A DNA stretch of 64,000 nucleotides, from the IMG/VR virus record IMGVR_UViG_3300009059_000716, positions 1 to 64,000 of that record. One strand, given 5' to 3'. Both the position numbers and the translations under genes were made by a program. The stretch comes from a virus. Positions 23,403-30,600 of this stretch are shown in pieces; position 1 is the first letter of the stretch, and each line of letters starts with the position of its first letter. Below the pieces are notes generated by a model. That model saw only the letters and a program-made list of their open reading frames with translations. It ran no database searches and was not told where the DNA came from.

Positions 23403-25049
23403 ATGAGTAAGAAAATTACATTTTCAAATGACGCTAGAAATAAACTAGCTGACGGAGTAGATAAATTAGCAAATGCAGTTACAGCAACATTAGGTCCATC
23501 AGGCCGTAATGTTATCATCGAACAAGATATGGGTAATCCAGTATCTACGAAAGATGGTGTAACAGTAGCTAAATCTATTGTACTAAAAGATAAAGTAGAG
23601 AATTTAGGAGCACAGATTGTTAAACAAGCTTCTATTAAGACGGCAGAACAGGCAGGTGATGGTACAACAACATCTACCTTACTTGCACAAACTATTCTTA
23701 ATGACGGTATTGATTCTTTAGATGCAGGATCAAATGCAGTAGACGTTAAGAGAGGTATTGATAAAGCAGTAAAAGAAGTAGTTAAGTTTTTAGAAACTGA
23801 TTACTCAAAAGAAATAACGGATGAAGAACAGCTAAAACAAGTCGCTACAATTTCAGCCAACAACGATACAGAAGTTGGAGAATTGATCTCTACTGCTATG
23901 GATAAAGTAGGAAGAGATGGTGTTGTTACAATCGAAGAATCCAAAACAGGAGAAACATATCTCGAAACAGTCGAAGGTATGCAATTCAATCGCGGTTATA
24001 AGTCTCCATACTTCGTTACGGATAACTCTACCATGACTGCTGTTCTTCAAAAACCGTTGATTTTAATTACCGACAAGAGGTTAAATGCAATCAAAGAGTT
24101 ACTTCCAATCCTAGAAAGTGTCTCACAGCAGAACAGATCTTTATTAATAATTGCTGAAGACCTAGATGGAGAAGCTTTATCGACACTAGTAGTTAACAAA
24201 ATGAGAGGAATCTTATCTGTAGCTGCAGTTAAAGCTCCTGACTTTGGAGATAGAAGAAAAGCAGTCCTAGAAGATATCGCAATCTTAACCGGGGGTCAAG
24301 TAATCTCATCAGAGAAAGGAATGAGATTTGAGAAGTTTGACACTAATTGGTTAGGTTCAGCTAATAAAGTTACAGTAGGTAAAGATACTACTACCATCAT
24401 TGACGCTAAAGGAGATGAAGAGAAGATTACCCAAAGAGTAGAAGAGATTAAAAATCAAATTGATGATACTAAATCTCCATACGAAAAAGAAAATCTTCAA
24501 GATAGATTAGCTAAATTCATCGGCGGTATTGCAATCGTTCACGTAGGAGGAATGACAGAAGTAGAGATGAAAGAGAAGAAAGATAGAGTTGACGATGCAC
24601 TACATGCAACCAAAGCAGCTTTAGAAGAAGGAATCTTACCTGGAGGAGGAATTGCATTACTAAATGCAGCCACAATGCTAGAAAGTAGATTAGACTCAAT
24701 TGAATCTAAAGATGAATACAAAGGATATCAAATTGTATTGAATGCATGCGAAGCTCCTTTCAGAAAAATCTTATTAAACGCAGGTTTTACTTCAGATAAG
24801 ATAGGAGAAATTGATACAGAGTTACAAAACTCTAAAGATAAATGGTTAGGTTTTAACCCAAGAGCTGACAAAACAGTTAATATGTTTGAAGCAGGAATTA
24901 TTGATCCAACCAAAGTTACAAGATTAGCACTAGAAAATGCAGCATCGGTTGCTGGTACGATGTTGATTACAGAGGCAGTAGTCTCTAACTTACCAGAGAA
25001 AAACAAAAAAGAAAGTAATGGTATGGATCCAAACATGCTATTAGGATAA
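23403..25049 (+). CDS. groL: GroEL chaperonin
   Basis: 548 residues, full length. The ATP site is complete: [22 protein letters not shown], and the [13 protein letters not shown] loop with the catalytic-type Asp. The apical, intermediate and C-terminal ATP segments follow ([35 protein letters not shown]). The tail ends [10 protein letters not shown] without a GGM repeat. A phage-encoded full GroEL/ES pair suggests folding of a large or difficult phage protein, or dependence on its own chamber. The several - strand ORFs across this gene are shadows. Confidence 0.97.
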   Translation: MSKKITFSNDARNKLADGVDKLANAVTATLGPSGRNVIIEQDMGNPVSTKDGVTVAKSIVLKDKVENLGAQIVKQASIKTAEQAGDGTTTSTLLAQTILNDGIDSLDAGSNAVDVKRGIDKAVKEVVKFLETDYSKEITDEEQLKQVATISANNDTEVGELISTAMDKVGRDGVVTIEESKTGETYLETVEGMQFNRGYKSPYFVTDNSTMTAVLQKPLILITDKRLNAIKELLPILESVSQQNRSLLIIAEDLDGEALSTLVVNKMRGILSVAAVKAPDFGDRRKAVLEDIAILTGGQVISSEKGMRFEKFDTNWLGSANKVTVGKDTTTIIDAKGDEEKITQRVEEIKNQIDDTKSPYEKENLQDRLAKFIGGIAIVHVGGMTEVEMKEKKDRVDDALHATKAALEEGILPGGGIALLNAATMLESRLDSIESKDEYKGYQIVLNACEAPFRKILLNAGFTSDKIGEIDTELQNSKDKWLGFNPRADKTVNMFEAGIIDPTKVTRLALENAASVAGTMLITEAVVSNLPEKNKKESNGMDPNMLLG

Positions 25050-25071
25050 ATTAAATTTTAAAATTAAGATT

Positions 25072-25242
25072 ATGTCAAAAAAACAAGAATTATTCGAAGC
25101 AATTGAAGCTAACTTTACAGAGTTAGCAGAAAACAATGCAGGAACTACTAAAGCATCTCAACAGAGAGCTCGTAAGGCAGCAGGAGAGATCAAGAAATTG
25201 ATTACCGACTACCGTAAAGCTTCCGTAGAAGAGTCTAAGTAA
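25072..25242 (+). CDS. Histone H1/Hc1-like small basic protein
   Basis: 56 residues. KASQQRARKAAGEIKKLITDYRKAS resembles the conserved half of Bacteroidota Hc1/H1-like DNA-binding proteins (RKA...L..L...YRK). It is preceded by the usual GATTATG context, 22 bases after groEL. It could compact or coat DNA, but with only one short block to go on, this is a moderate call. Confidence 0.6.
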   Translation: MSKKQELFEAIEANFTELAENNAGTTKASQQRARKAAGEIKKLITDYRKASVEESK

Positions 25243-25245
25243 TCC

Positions 25246-25300
25246 GAGGGGCGGGGGCGTTTCTCTCTCCCGCACCGAAGGTGCCACGCGCATTTTTAAC
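25246..25300 (+). other. GC-rich double-hairpin element
   Basis: An unusually G+C-rich island in an AT-rich genome. GCGGG (25251-25255) can pair with CCCGC (25269-25273), and GCACC-GAA-GGTGC (25272-25284) is a perfect short hairpin. GCGC and five T follow (25288-25296). It could be a processed or terminating RNA element after groEL and the H1-like gene. Confidence 0.45.
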
Positions 25301-25301
25301 T

Positions 25302-25330
25302 AACCCTACCCTCAACCGGTGGGGTTTTTT
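25302..25330 (+). terminator. Intrinsic terminator
   Basis: CCCTACC and GGTGGGG form a 7-bp stem (one T-G pair) around CTCAACC, followed by six T. Confidence 0.78.
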
Positions 25331-25342
25331 ATTGCCATATAG

Positions 25343-25373
25343 TTGCCATCCTGCTAAAATTGTGTTATCTTAG
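25343..25373 (+). promoter_or_regulatory. Promoter P8
   Basis: TTG at 25343, a 20-base spacer, TATCTTAG at 25366-25373. The longest leader in the set (67 bases) leads to the ATG at 25441 and includes a tandem repeat. Confidence 0.58.
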
Positions 25374-25377
25374 TTTA

Positions 25378-25399
25378 AGAGAAGTTCAAGAGAAGTTCA
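25378..25399 (+). repeat. 11-bp tandem direct repeat in a 5' leader
   Basis: AGAGAAGTTCA occurs twice head to tail just downstream of P8. It is in the untranslated leader and could be an operator or RNA-binding site. Confidence 0.5.
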
Positions 25400-25440
25400 A
25401 TTTTGGACTATTTATTAACATAACCCCTAAACACCGGCAT

Positions 25441-25746
25441 ATGAAAAAGATCTTATTTGCATTAGCAATGCTTGTATCTGCCATAGGACTTGCACAGGAA
25501 AAGACCTATAAAGTAGTAAATGAAAATACCGTAGCAGTCACCATTAAATTTGATGGAGCACCGACACAAAAAGGTATCTATACAAAGGTAGATGGAGTGT
25601 TTAAACCCCACGGTATATGGACACAATATGACGAGAATAATCGCGTTACCCTGCGGGTGATGTATCTGGAAGGTAAAAAAGTCTGGGTCGAGAAAGATTT
25701 TGGTGCAACACAGGTTGTAATAAATTATAAAGAAGGGGCTATTTAG
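25441..25746 (+). CDS. Small secreted protein, Bacteroidota-type
   Basis: 101 residues from ATG at 25441; an upstream in-frame Met lies before the promoter leader and would lose the signal peptide. Residues 1-19 are a signal peptide (MKKILFALAMLVSAIGLAQ). The mature part is beta-rich (GIYTKVDGVFKPHGIWTQYD, VTLRVMYLEGKKVWVEKDF), resembling small host-like exported proteins with a GxW toxin-antitoxin-type repeat. It is transcribed alone between two terminators, like a moron gene. Function unknown; a host-envelope role such as superinfection exclusion is speculation. Confidence 0.65.
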   Translation: MKKILFALAMLVSAIGLAQEKTYKVVNENTVAVTIKFDGAPTQKGIYTKVDGVFKPHGIWTQYDENNRVTLRVMYLEGKKVWVEKDFGATQVVINYKEGAI

Positions 25747-25759
25747 CCTCTTTTTTTTT
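25735..25759 (+). terminator. Intrinsic terminator overlapping the stop codon
   Basis: GGGGCT-ATTT-AGCCTC followed by nine T. The last T's and G then serve as the TTG of the next promoter. Confidence 0.78.
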
Positions 25760-25787
25760 GTTTAGAAGAAAAGATTTCTTATATTTA
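25758..25787 (+). promoter_or_regulatory. Promoter P9, leaderless type
   Basis: TTG at 25758 directly from the terminator T-run, a 19-base spacer, TATATTTA at 25780-25787; the ATG at 25793 is 5 bases away. Confidence 0.65.
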
Positions 25788-25792
25788 TTAAT

Positions 25793-25969
25793 ATGCAAGA
25801 CTTTATATTTTTCGAGGAATCGTGGAATGATAACCAAAACATAAATCAAATGAGTTCTAAATTTTTTGGCAACAGCCTAACACCCAGTACAAGTAAAAGT
25901 AAAGTTAAAAACAGCAAAGGAAAAAATGTTGTTAAACAAGTTGTAAAAAAAGCCGGAAGAGGTAAATAA
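25793..25969 (+). CDS. Small lysine-rich protein, unknown
   Basis: 58 residues: an acidic aromatic start (MQDFIFFEESWND) then a strongly basic tail (KSKVKNSKGKNVVKQVVKKAGRGK). It ends directly against the APRT start codon. The tail suggests nucleic-acid contact. Confidence 0.5.
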   Translation: MQDFIFFEESWNDNQNINQMSSKFFGNSLTPSTSKSKVKNSKGKNVVKQVVKKAGRGK

Positions 25970-26461
25970 ATGGATTTTAAAAGTTATATCAAAGAGGTTC
26001 CAAACTTTCCTAAAGAAGGTATTTTATACCGAGACATCCAACCCCTATTACAAGATTCAGTAGCATTCTATGATGCAATATATGCGATGGGAGAACTCAT
26101 TGATATGGATAAAGTAGATTACTTTGTTGGAATCGAATCAAGAGGATTTATATTTGCAGCTGCTTTAGCAGCAATCAACCTGAAAGGATTTAAAATGATT
26201 CGTAAAGCAGGTAAACTTCCCGATAGAGGAGCAGCCCTATGTAGAACTGAATATGATCTTGAATACGGTTCAGATATAATTGAAATGGAAAGCGGCTGGG
26301 GTAATGTTGTCTTAGTAGATGATGTTTACGCTACAGGAGGGACAATGAAAGCAGCAGAAGAACTAGCAGATTTTGCCGGATATCAAGTAATCGATTCTCT
26401 ATGTTTATTGGATATAGGAATCGTAAAAGACCATAAAACAAAATGCGTAATATCTTATTAG
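25970..26461 (+). CDS. apt: Adenine phosphoribosyltransferase
   Basis: 163 residues. VPNFPKEGILYRDIQPLL at the start, GIESRGFIFAAAL, and the PRPP loop VVLVDDVYATGGTM are all diagnostic of APRT. It recycles adenine with PRPP to AMP. It overlaps the following nucleosidase by 19 bases, and that gene overlaps metK by 4, forming a tight adenine/SAM unit. Confidence 0.93.
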   Translation: MDFKSYIKEVPNFPKEGILYRDIQPLLQDSVAFYDAIYAMGELIDMDKVDYFVGIESRGFIFAAALAAINLKGFKMIRKAGKLPDRGAALCRTEYDLEYGSDIIEMESGWGNVVLVDDVYATGGTMKAAEELADFAGYQVIDSLCLLDIGIVKDHKTKCVISY

Positions 26462-26997
26462 TATCAGCAACCAAACTCGAACATCATGATAGAGAGTTAT
26501 TTGGTATTCCAATTCATATTATAGGAGTTGGAAAAGTAGAAGCAGCTTTAAATACAAAAAAGCTTATAGAGAATCATAAACTGGCCCACGGTGGTGGAAA
26601 ACCTTCCCGTGTAATTAATTTCGGTTCTTGCGGTAATCTTAAAAATCATAAAAGAGGTGAAGTTCTAGAAATAGGAACCGTATATGATGACTTCTATGGA
26701 TGTGTAGTTCCTGAACACGACCCTATAGAGATTACAAATTCACCTTACAAACTTTTCACTACAGATACTTTCTATGATACATCAGAAGTCTACAGTAAAA
26801 GTTATGTAGAAAATATAAAAAAATGTGATGTTGTAGATATGGAAGGATATTCCATAGCAAAAGTTTGTCAGAACGAAAGAATTTCCTTATCTTTGTATAA
26901 GTGGGTTAGTGATGATGGCTCAACAGAAGACTGGCAAGCAAACGCAGCAGCAGGTTATAACAACTTTAAAAAGTTATTCAAAGAAAAGTATTTATGA
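26443..26997 (+). CDS. Nucleoside phosphorylase / MTA-SAH nucleosidase-like protein
   Basis: 184 residues, shorter than typical MtnN (about 230). The PNP/UDP fold motifs are present: IIGVGKVEAALNT, RVINFGSCGNL, and the substrate Met-Glu in VVDMEGYSIAKVC, then YKWVSDDGS with the catalytic-type Asp. Between APRT and MetK it most likely cleaves methylthioadenosine, SAH or 5'-deoxyadenosine to free adenine. That specificity is inferred from context. Confidence 0.8.
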   Translation: MRNILLVSATKLEHHDRELFGIPIHIIGVGKVEAALNTKKLIENHKLAHGGGKPSRVINFGSCGNLKNHKRGEVLEIGTVYDDFYGCVVPEHDPIEITNSPYKLFTTDTFYDTSEVYSKSYVENIKKCDVVDMEGYSIAKVCQNERISLSLYKWVSDDGSTEDWQANAAAGYNNFKKLFKEKYL

Positions 26998-27950
26998 AAA
27001 TTAGAACAGCAGAATTCGTATCACCAAGACACCCAGACAAATTATGTGATGGAGTATCAGACGCAATCTTAGACGCTTATTTAGCCGGTGATCCAGATTC
27101 TAGATGTGCAATCGAAACCATGGGAGGTCATGGTAAAGTATTTATTACAGGAGAGGTTACATCTAAAACTAAAGTAAATGACTCTACTATTAAAGCTTAT
27201 GTAGCTAACCTAACAGGTATCACAGACGTAACTATTAACCTAGTTATTCAATCACCAGAAATAGCCCAAGGGGTAGATACCGGAGGAGCTGGTGATCAGG
27301 GTATTATGATAGGTTATGCTTGTAACGATAACAACGAACAGGTACCTCAAGAGTACTACCTTGCTAGAAAATTAAACAGAGAGATATACAGAAAGTATCC
27401 ATTCGATGGAAAGACACAAGTTACATTAAGCGGTAAGAGTGTTAGGGTTGTAGCGTCATTTCAAAATGCTCCAAAAGCAGACTTAGAAACTATGTGTACA
27501 GATTTTTTCAAAAGAGAAAAATACACAATTAAAGAACTTCACTGTAATCCAGCCGGAGATTGGAAACAAGGAGGTTTTGATGCAGATGCAGGAGTTACTG
27601 GAAGAAAATTAGCCGTTGATAATTACGGACCTAGAGTGCCAATCGGAGGAGGAGCTTTCTCAGGTAAAGATGCAACTAAAGTAGATAGATCGGCAGCCTA
27701 TATGGCAAGACGTGTTGCTGTAGACTACCTCAAAAAGTATAAAGCAAGTGAAGTTATCGTTCAGCTATCTTATGCTATTGGGTATGATCAACCTTTACAG
27801 GCATTAGCACAGGTAGACGGTAAAGATATACAAATTAAAGATTACGATTTATCTCCAAAAGGAATCATAGAGTTTCTAGATTTAAAGAAACCAATGTTCT
27901 TTGAAACTTCAAAATGGGGAGCGATGGGTAACAATTTTAACTGGAAATAA
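26994..27950 (+). CDS. metK: S-adenosylmethionine synthetase, compact form
   Basis: 318 residues, compared with about 385 in bacteria. FVSPRHPDKLCDGVSDAI (ATP/HPDK motif), GGHGKVFITGEVTS, GAGDQGIMIGYAC and the loop GGGAFSGKDATKVDRSAAY are all kept, so the active site looks intact and the shortening is in connecting regions. It makes SAM from methionine and ATP. The window has at least two SAM users (radical SAM at 8398 and QueE) but no obvious DNA methyltransferase. Confidence 0.95.
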   Translation: MKIRTAEFVSPRHPDKLCDGVSDAILDAYLAGDPDSRCAIETMGGHGKVFITGEVTSKTKVNDSTIKAYVANLTGITDVTINLVIQSPEIAQGVDTGGAGDQGIMIGYACNDNNEQVPQEYYLARKLNREIYRKYPFDGKTQVTLSGKSVRVVASFQNAPKADLETMCTDFFKREKYTIKELHCNPAGDWKQGGFDADAGVTGRKLAVDNYGPRVPIGGGAFSGKDATKVDRSAAYMARRVAVDYLKKYKASEVIVQLSYAIGYDQPLQALAQVDGKDIQIKDYDLSPKGIIEFLDLKKPMFFETSKWGAMGNNFNWK

Positions 27951-27964
27951 ATAAAATAAATGTT

Positions 27965-28231
27965 ATGAGTGATTCAATTAAAAAGTACGAAGAGTTAGTA
28001 GAAGAAGGTAGAATATCAACCACTGGTCCAAAAACAACCTATATCTATGAATCTCCAGATAAAGGAGAAACTGTCACTAGAAGACCTTTTCTAGGTGACA
28101 TCTCAGATAGAGAGCTAATTAAAAAACCTATCTTAAGTGAAGGAGATAAAAAACTAGCTTACAATATTTTAATTGAATACTCAGAAGCATCTATATTAGA
28201 AGCAGCTAGAATTTTACAGAGTGGAAGATAA
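27965..28231 (+). CDS. Hypothetical protein
   Basis: 88 residues; a beta-rich N-terminal part and a helical C-terminus (ILIEYSEASILEAARILQSG). It overlaps the GNAT-like gene by 11 bases. Not recognised. Confidence 0.6.
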   Translation: MSDSIKKYEELVEEGRISTTGPKTTYIYESPDKGETVTRRPFLGDISDRELIKKPILSEGDKKLAYNILIEYSEASILEAARILQSGR

Positions 28232-28658
28232 AATTTGGTACAGTATTGAAAATAGAATGCCGTACGGGGAGGTAAAAGGAGTCGTACAGGTAACCAATTC
28301 TAATTCTTTCAAATTTATTAAGGAAATACAAGAAAGTATAGAAGCTTTCAATAGAGAAATAGAATGGGATCAAATGTGGGATTTAAAAGAAACCCAAAAA
28401 CGGTTCTCTAATAATGAAGTTTTATTTTTACTTCGTGATAAAAAAGGAGCTTTAGGGCATGTATGGTTTGATGAAGACTATCTTTATAATATGTTTGTTA
28501 GTGATAGAAGAGAAGCTGGGATGCCAGTAAAATTTATCCTACATTGCTTCAACTATACACCGTATAAAGAAATCAGACTTTATTGTGATAAGTGGAACTA
28601 TAGGGCACAGAAATTCTTTGAAAAAGTTGGAGCTAAAGAAATTTCTTCTTATCTTTAA
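28221..28658 (+). CDS. GNAT-fold acetyltransferase-like protein
   Basis: 145 residues. The second half has GNAT features: GHVWFDEDYLYNMFVSDRR (strand 4-5 and acetyl-CoA region, though the usual Q/RxxGxG/A loop is not clear) and WNYRAQKFFEKVGA, the typical C-terminal motif. Substrate unknown. The promoter of the next gene lies inside its last codons. Confidence 0.62.
   Translation: MEDKIWYSIENRMPYGEVKGVVQVTNSNSFKFIKEIQESIEAFNREIEWDQMWDLKETQKRFSNNEVLFLLRDKKGALGHVWFDEDYLYNMFVSDRREAGMPVKFILHCFNYTPYKEIRLYCDKWNYRAQKFFEKVGAKEISSYL
28627..28657 (+). promoter_or_regulatory. Promoter P10, intragenic and leaderless type
   Basis: TTG at 28627 in the GNAT-like gene, a 20-base spacer, TATCTTTA at 28650-28657, which overlaps its stop codon. 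The next ATG (28661) is 3 bases away. Confidence 0.65.
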
Positions 28659-28660
28659 GT

Positions 28661-29167
28661 ATGAATATAAATCTACCCTATAGTCCGACTACTAGTCTAG
28701 AAGAATTAGAAGATCACCTAACTACTAACTACTTCAAAAAACCTTACGATAGGTTTATGTGGTGGAGAAGTTATACGTTAAAGAATAAACCTCTTACTTC
28801 TAGACATCCATTTAAGGATAGAATACTTAACGGTGATTTCGATATAGGTTCGTTTAAGTATGAAGCCCAAGTTGTAGAACATAGAATGAACGACAAATGG
28901 AGAGAGCTTTATAGGGATACCGGAAGGTATGTAGAAGAGACTTCTTTAGATAGAGCTAGACGTAAAAGACTATTAGAAGACTTTGAAAAGGACGAAGCTA
29001 ATAAACTTCAGGAACTTGAAAGAGGATTCTTACAGACGTTTAAACTTACTAAGGAACAGTACGAAGAAGAGGTAATGAATACCGACTTAGAGCTAATAGA
29101 ATTATACTTTTATATTGAAGAAAAATACGGGACATATTGGAAACCCGCTAAGATTCCTTTAAAATAG
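28661..29167 (+). CDS. Hypothetical helical protein
   Basis: 168 residues, highly charged with a long helical segment (RRKRLLEDFEKDEANKLQEL). It probably starts on a leaderless transcript. Not recognised. Confidence 0.65.
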   Translation: MNINLPYSPTTSLEELEDHLTTNYFKKPYDRFMWWRSYTLKNKPLTSRHPFKDRILNGDFDIGSFKYEAQVVEHRMNDKWRELYRDTGRYVEETSLDRARRKRLLEDFEKDEANKLQELERGFLQTFKLTKEQYEEEVMNTDLELIELYFYIEEKYGTYWKPAKIPLK

Positions 29168-29197
29168 TATATTTATAATAAATACAAATAATCATTT

Positions 29198-29500
29198 ATG
29201 AAAACAATTGGAATAATCCTTTTAATTTTAGTAGTAGTTGCCGGTGGTATTTTCGTAGCAACAAAATTCTTCAAAAAATTTAAAGACGAAGATAATGACG
29301 GTATTCCTGATGCTGTAGAGGATGCAGTAGAAGACGGGAAAGAAATCATTCAAGATGTTAAAGAAAGAGCAAAAAGAGTTAAAGAAGAACTCGGAGATGT
29401 TAAAGATGCAGCTAAAGAGGTAATCAATCAGGCTGGAGATGTAGTAGACGCTGCAAAGAAAAAACCAAGAAGAGGAAGAAAACCAAAACAAACCAAATAA
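29198..29500 (+). CDS. Membrane-anchored helical protein with Ca-binding-like loop
   Basis: 100 residues. Residues 4-24 are one transmembrane helix (IGIILLILVVVAGGIFVA). DEDNDGIPDAVED at 31-43 resembles a thrombospondin type-3 calcium loop. The rest is an amphipathic helix ending in KKPRRGRKPKQTK. It begins a run of small membrane proteins leading to lysis-like genes. Confidence 0.65.
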   Translation: MKTIGIILLILVVVAGGIFVATKFFKKFKDEDNDGIPDAVEDAVEDGKEIIQDVKERAKRVKEELGDVKDAAKEVINQAGDVVDAAKKKPRRGRKPKQTK

Positions 29501-29501
29501 T

Positions 29502-29726
29502 ATGAAATTTATTTTAATCGCCGTAGCTTTAGCAGCAGCAGCATTTTTTATTGCAAAGAAACTTAAAGCTAAAAAAGAAGAAGTAGTAGCGCCTGCTAAA
29601 AAGGTAACACCAAAAGCACCTACTAAAAAGAAAACTAACACTGTTAAACCAGCAGGAGGAGCATCTTTATCAGAATCAAATTCTAATGGAGATTATTATA
29701 GAAAGCCACGTAAGGCAAAGAAATAA
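29502..29726 (+). CDS. Small membrane protein with basic tail
   Basis: 74 residues; one N-terminal hydrophobic helix rich in Ala (ILIAVALAAAAFFIA) and a Lys/Pro-rich tail. It starts 1 base after the previous stop. Its layout is like that of its upstream neighbour, so they may be relatives or partners. Confidence 0.6.
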   Translation: MKFILIAVALAAAAFFIAKKLKAKKEEVVAPAKKVTPKAPTKKKTNTVKPAGGASLSESNSNGDYYRKPRKAKK

Positions 29727-29731
29727 TTAAT

Positions 29732-29959
29732 ATGCAACAAAATTTAAATGTCGACATCAATCAAACGACAGGGGTTACATGTGACGAGTGCGGAAACGGA
29801 TATTTCGAACAACAGCTCGTACTTAGAAAAGCATCAGGACTCCTTACAGGAACAGGTCAACCGGCCTACATCCCAATACCCGTTTTCGCTTGTACAAAAT
29901 GCGGATCCGTCAACGGAGAGTTCTTACCAAAGGAAATTAAAAGCCTCGATGGGAAATAA
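29732..29959 (+). CDS. Small zinc-ribbon protein
   Basis: 75 residues with two CxxC pairs (CDECGNGYF and CTKCGSVNGEF) about 35 residues apart, separated by a GTGQPAYIPIPVF segment. Similar small C4 proteins are common in T4-like marine phages. Function unknown. Confidence 0.68.
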   Translation: MQQNLNVDINQTTGVTCDECGNGYFEQQLVLRKASGLLTGTGQPAYIPIPVFACTKCGSVNGEFLPKEIKSLDGK

Positions 29960-30008
29960 TTACTCCGGATTACAGGAGGATATATACAATACGGAGGACG
30001 ATCTCTAG
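29949..30008 (+). CDS. Possible 19-residue acidic peptide
   Basis: An ORF overlapping the zinc-ribbon gene end (MGNNYSGLQEDIYNTEDDL). Weak evidence; may be chance. Confidence 0.2.
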   Translation: MGNNYSGLQEDIYNTEDDL

Positions 30009-30035
30009 TAATAGATTTCGTTGTAGGAAGCGAGA

Positions 30036-30053
30036 GGGGGTGTAGGAACCCCC
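30036..30053 (+). other. GC-rich hairpin
   Basis: GGGGGT-GTAGGA-ACCCCC, a perfect 6-bp stem in an AT-rich gap. It is not followed by a T-run, so it may be a processing or mRNA-stability element rather than a terminator. Confidence 0.45.
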
Positions 30054-30111
30054 TTCCGCGTACAAAAAAGACTATTTATATAAAAGGAATGTTACACTTA
30101 AAATGTTATTT

Positions 30112-30366
30112 ATGTTAAATTATTTAAAACGTAAATGGATGGCTTTTAGAGATATGTTTAAGGATGAAAACGACATCAACGAAAAAAACGTAGTAGGTTT
30201 TGCATCATTTGCAGTGATGGTTGTATTTGCAATTGCAGATATAGTCTCAGGATTTCTGGGTAAAGATTTAGTAGTAAACGAATTTATTTATAATTCATTT
30301 GTCATAATTACTTTAGGATCATTTGGTATCGCTGAAGCAGGTAAGATATTTGGAAAAAAAGAATAA
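30112..30366 (+). CDS. Holin-like small membrane protein
   Basis: 84 residues from ATG 30112, chosen because GTTATTTATG matches the local start context; 30103 is possible. Two hydrophobic segments (VVGFASFAVMVVFAIADIVSGF and FVIITLGSFGIAEAGKIF), a charged N-terminus and a basic end are typical of small holins. It lies next to another two-helix protein and a lysis-like gene set. Confidence 0.55.
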   Translation: MLNYLKRKWMAFRDMFKDENDINEKNVVGFASFAVMVVFAIADIVSGFLGKDLVVNEFIYNSFVIITLGSFGIAEAGKIFGKKE

Positions 30367-30379
30367 ACAGTAACTACTA

Positions 30380-30586
30380 TTGAAAGACAGGATTGTAAAT
30401 ATACTAGCAATAGGTATTCTAATACTATTAGGTTTTATAGTAGTAGGAGATTTTGCAGTTGCATTAGAGGAAAATAGACCTATTGATGATTCTGTAATAC
30501 ACCTATTACAAATAACAATTACAGGACTTATAGGAATAATAGGAACATACTTCGGTATGAATAATAGTAATAATAATAAAAATTAA
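30380..30586 (+). CDS. Second holin-like small membrane protein
   Basis: 68 residues, apparently starting at TTG 30380 since no ATG is available. Two transmembrane helices (ILAIGILILLGFIVVGDFAVAL and LLQITITGLIGIIGTYFGM) and an Asn/Lys-rich tail. It may be a holin/antiholin partner of the upstream gene. Confidence 0.5.
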   Translation: MKDRIVNILAIGILILLGFIVVGDFAVALEENRPIDDSVIHLLQITITGLIGIIGTYFGMNNSNNNKN

Positions 30587-30600
30587 AAAAAAGAAAGATT

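Noticed and set aside
23801-25036. Several minus-strand ORFs of 60-102 codons inside groEL
   Set aside because: They are antisense to a fully conserved GroEL reading frame, have hydrophobic/Ser-rich shadow composition and no promoter.
30036-30053. Intrinsic terminator before the holin-like genes
   Set aside because: The stem is strong, but no T-run follows on the + strand, so it is listed only as a hairpin.
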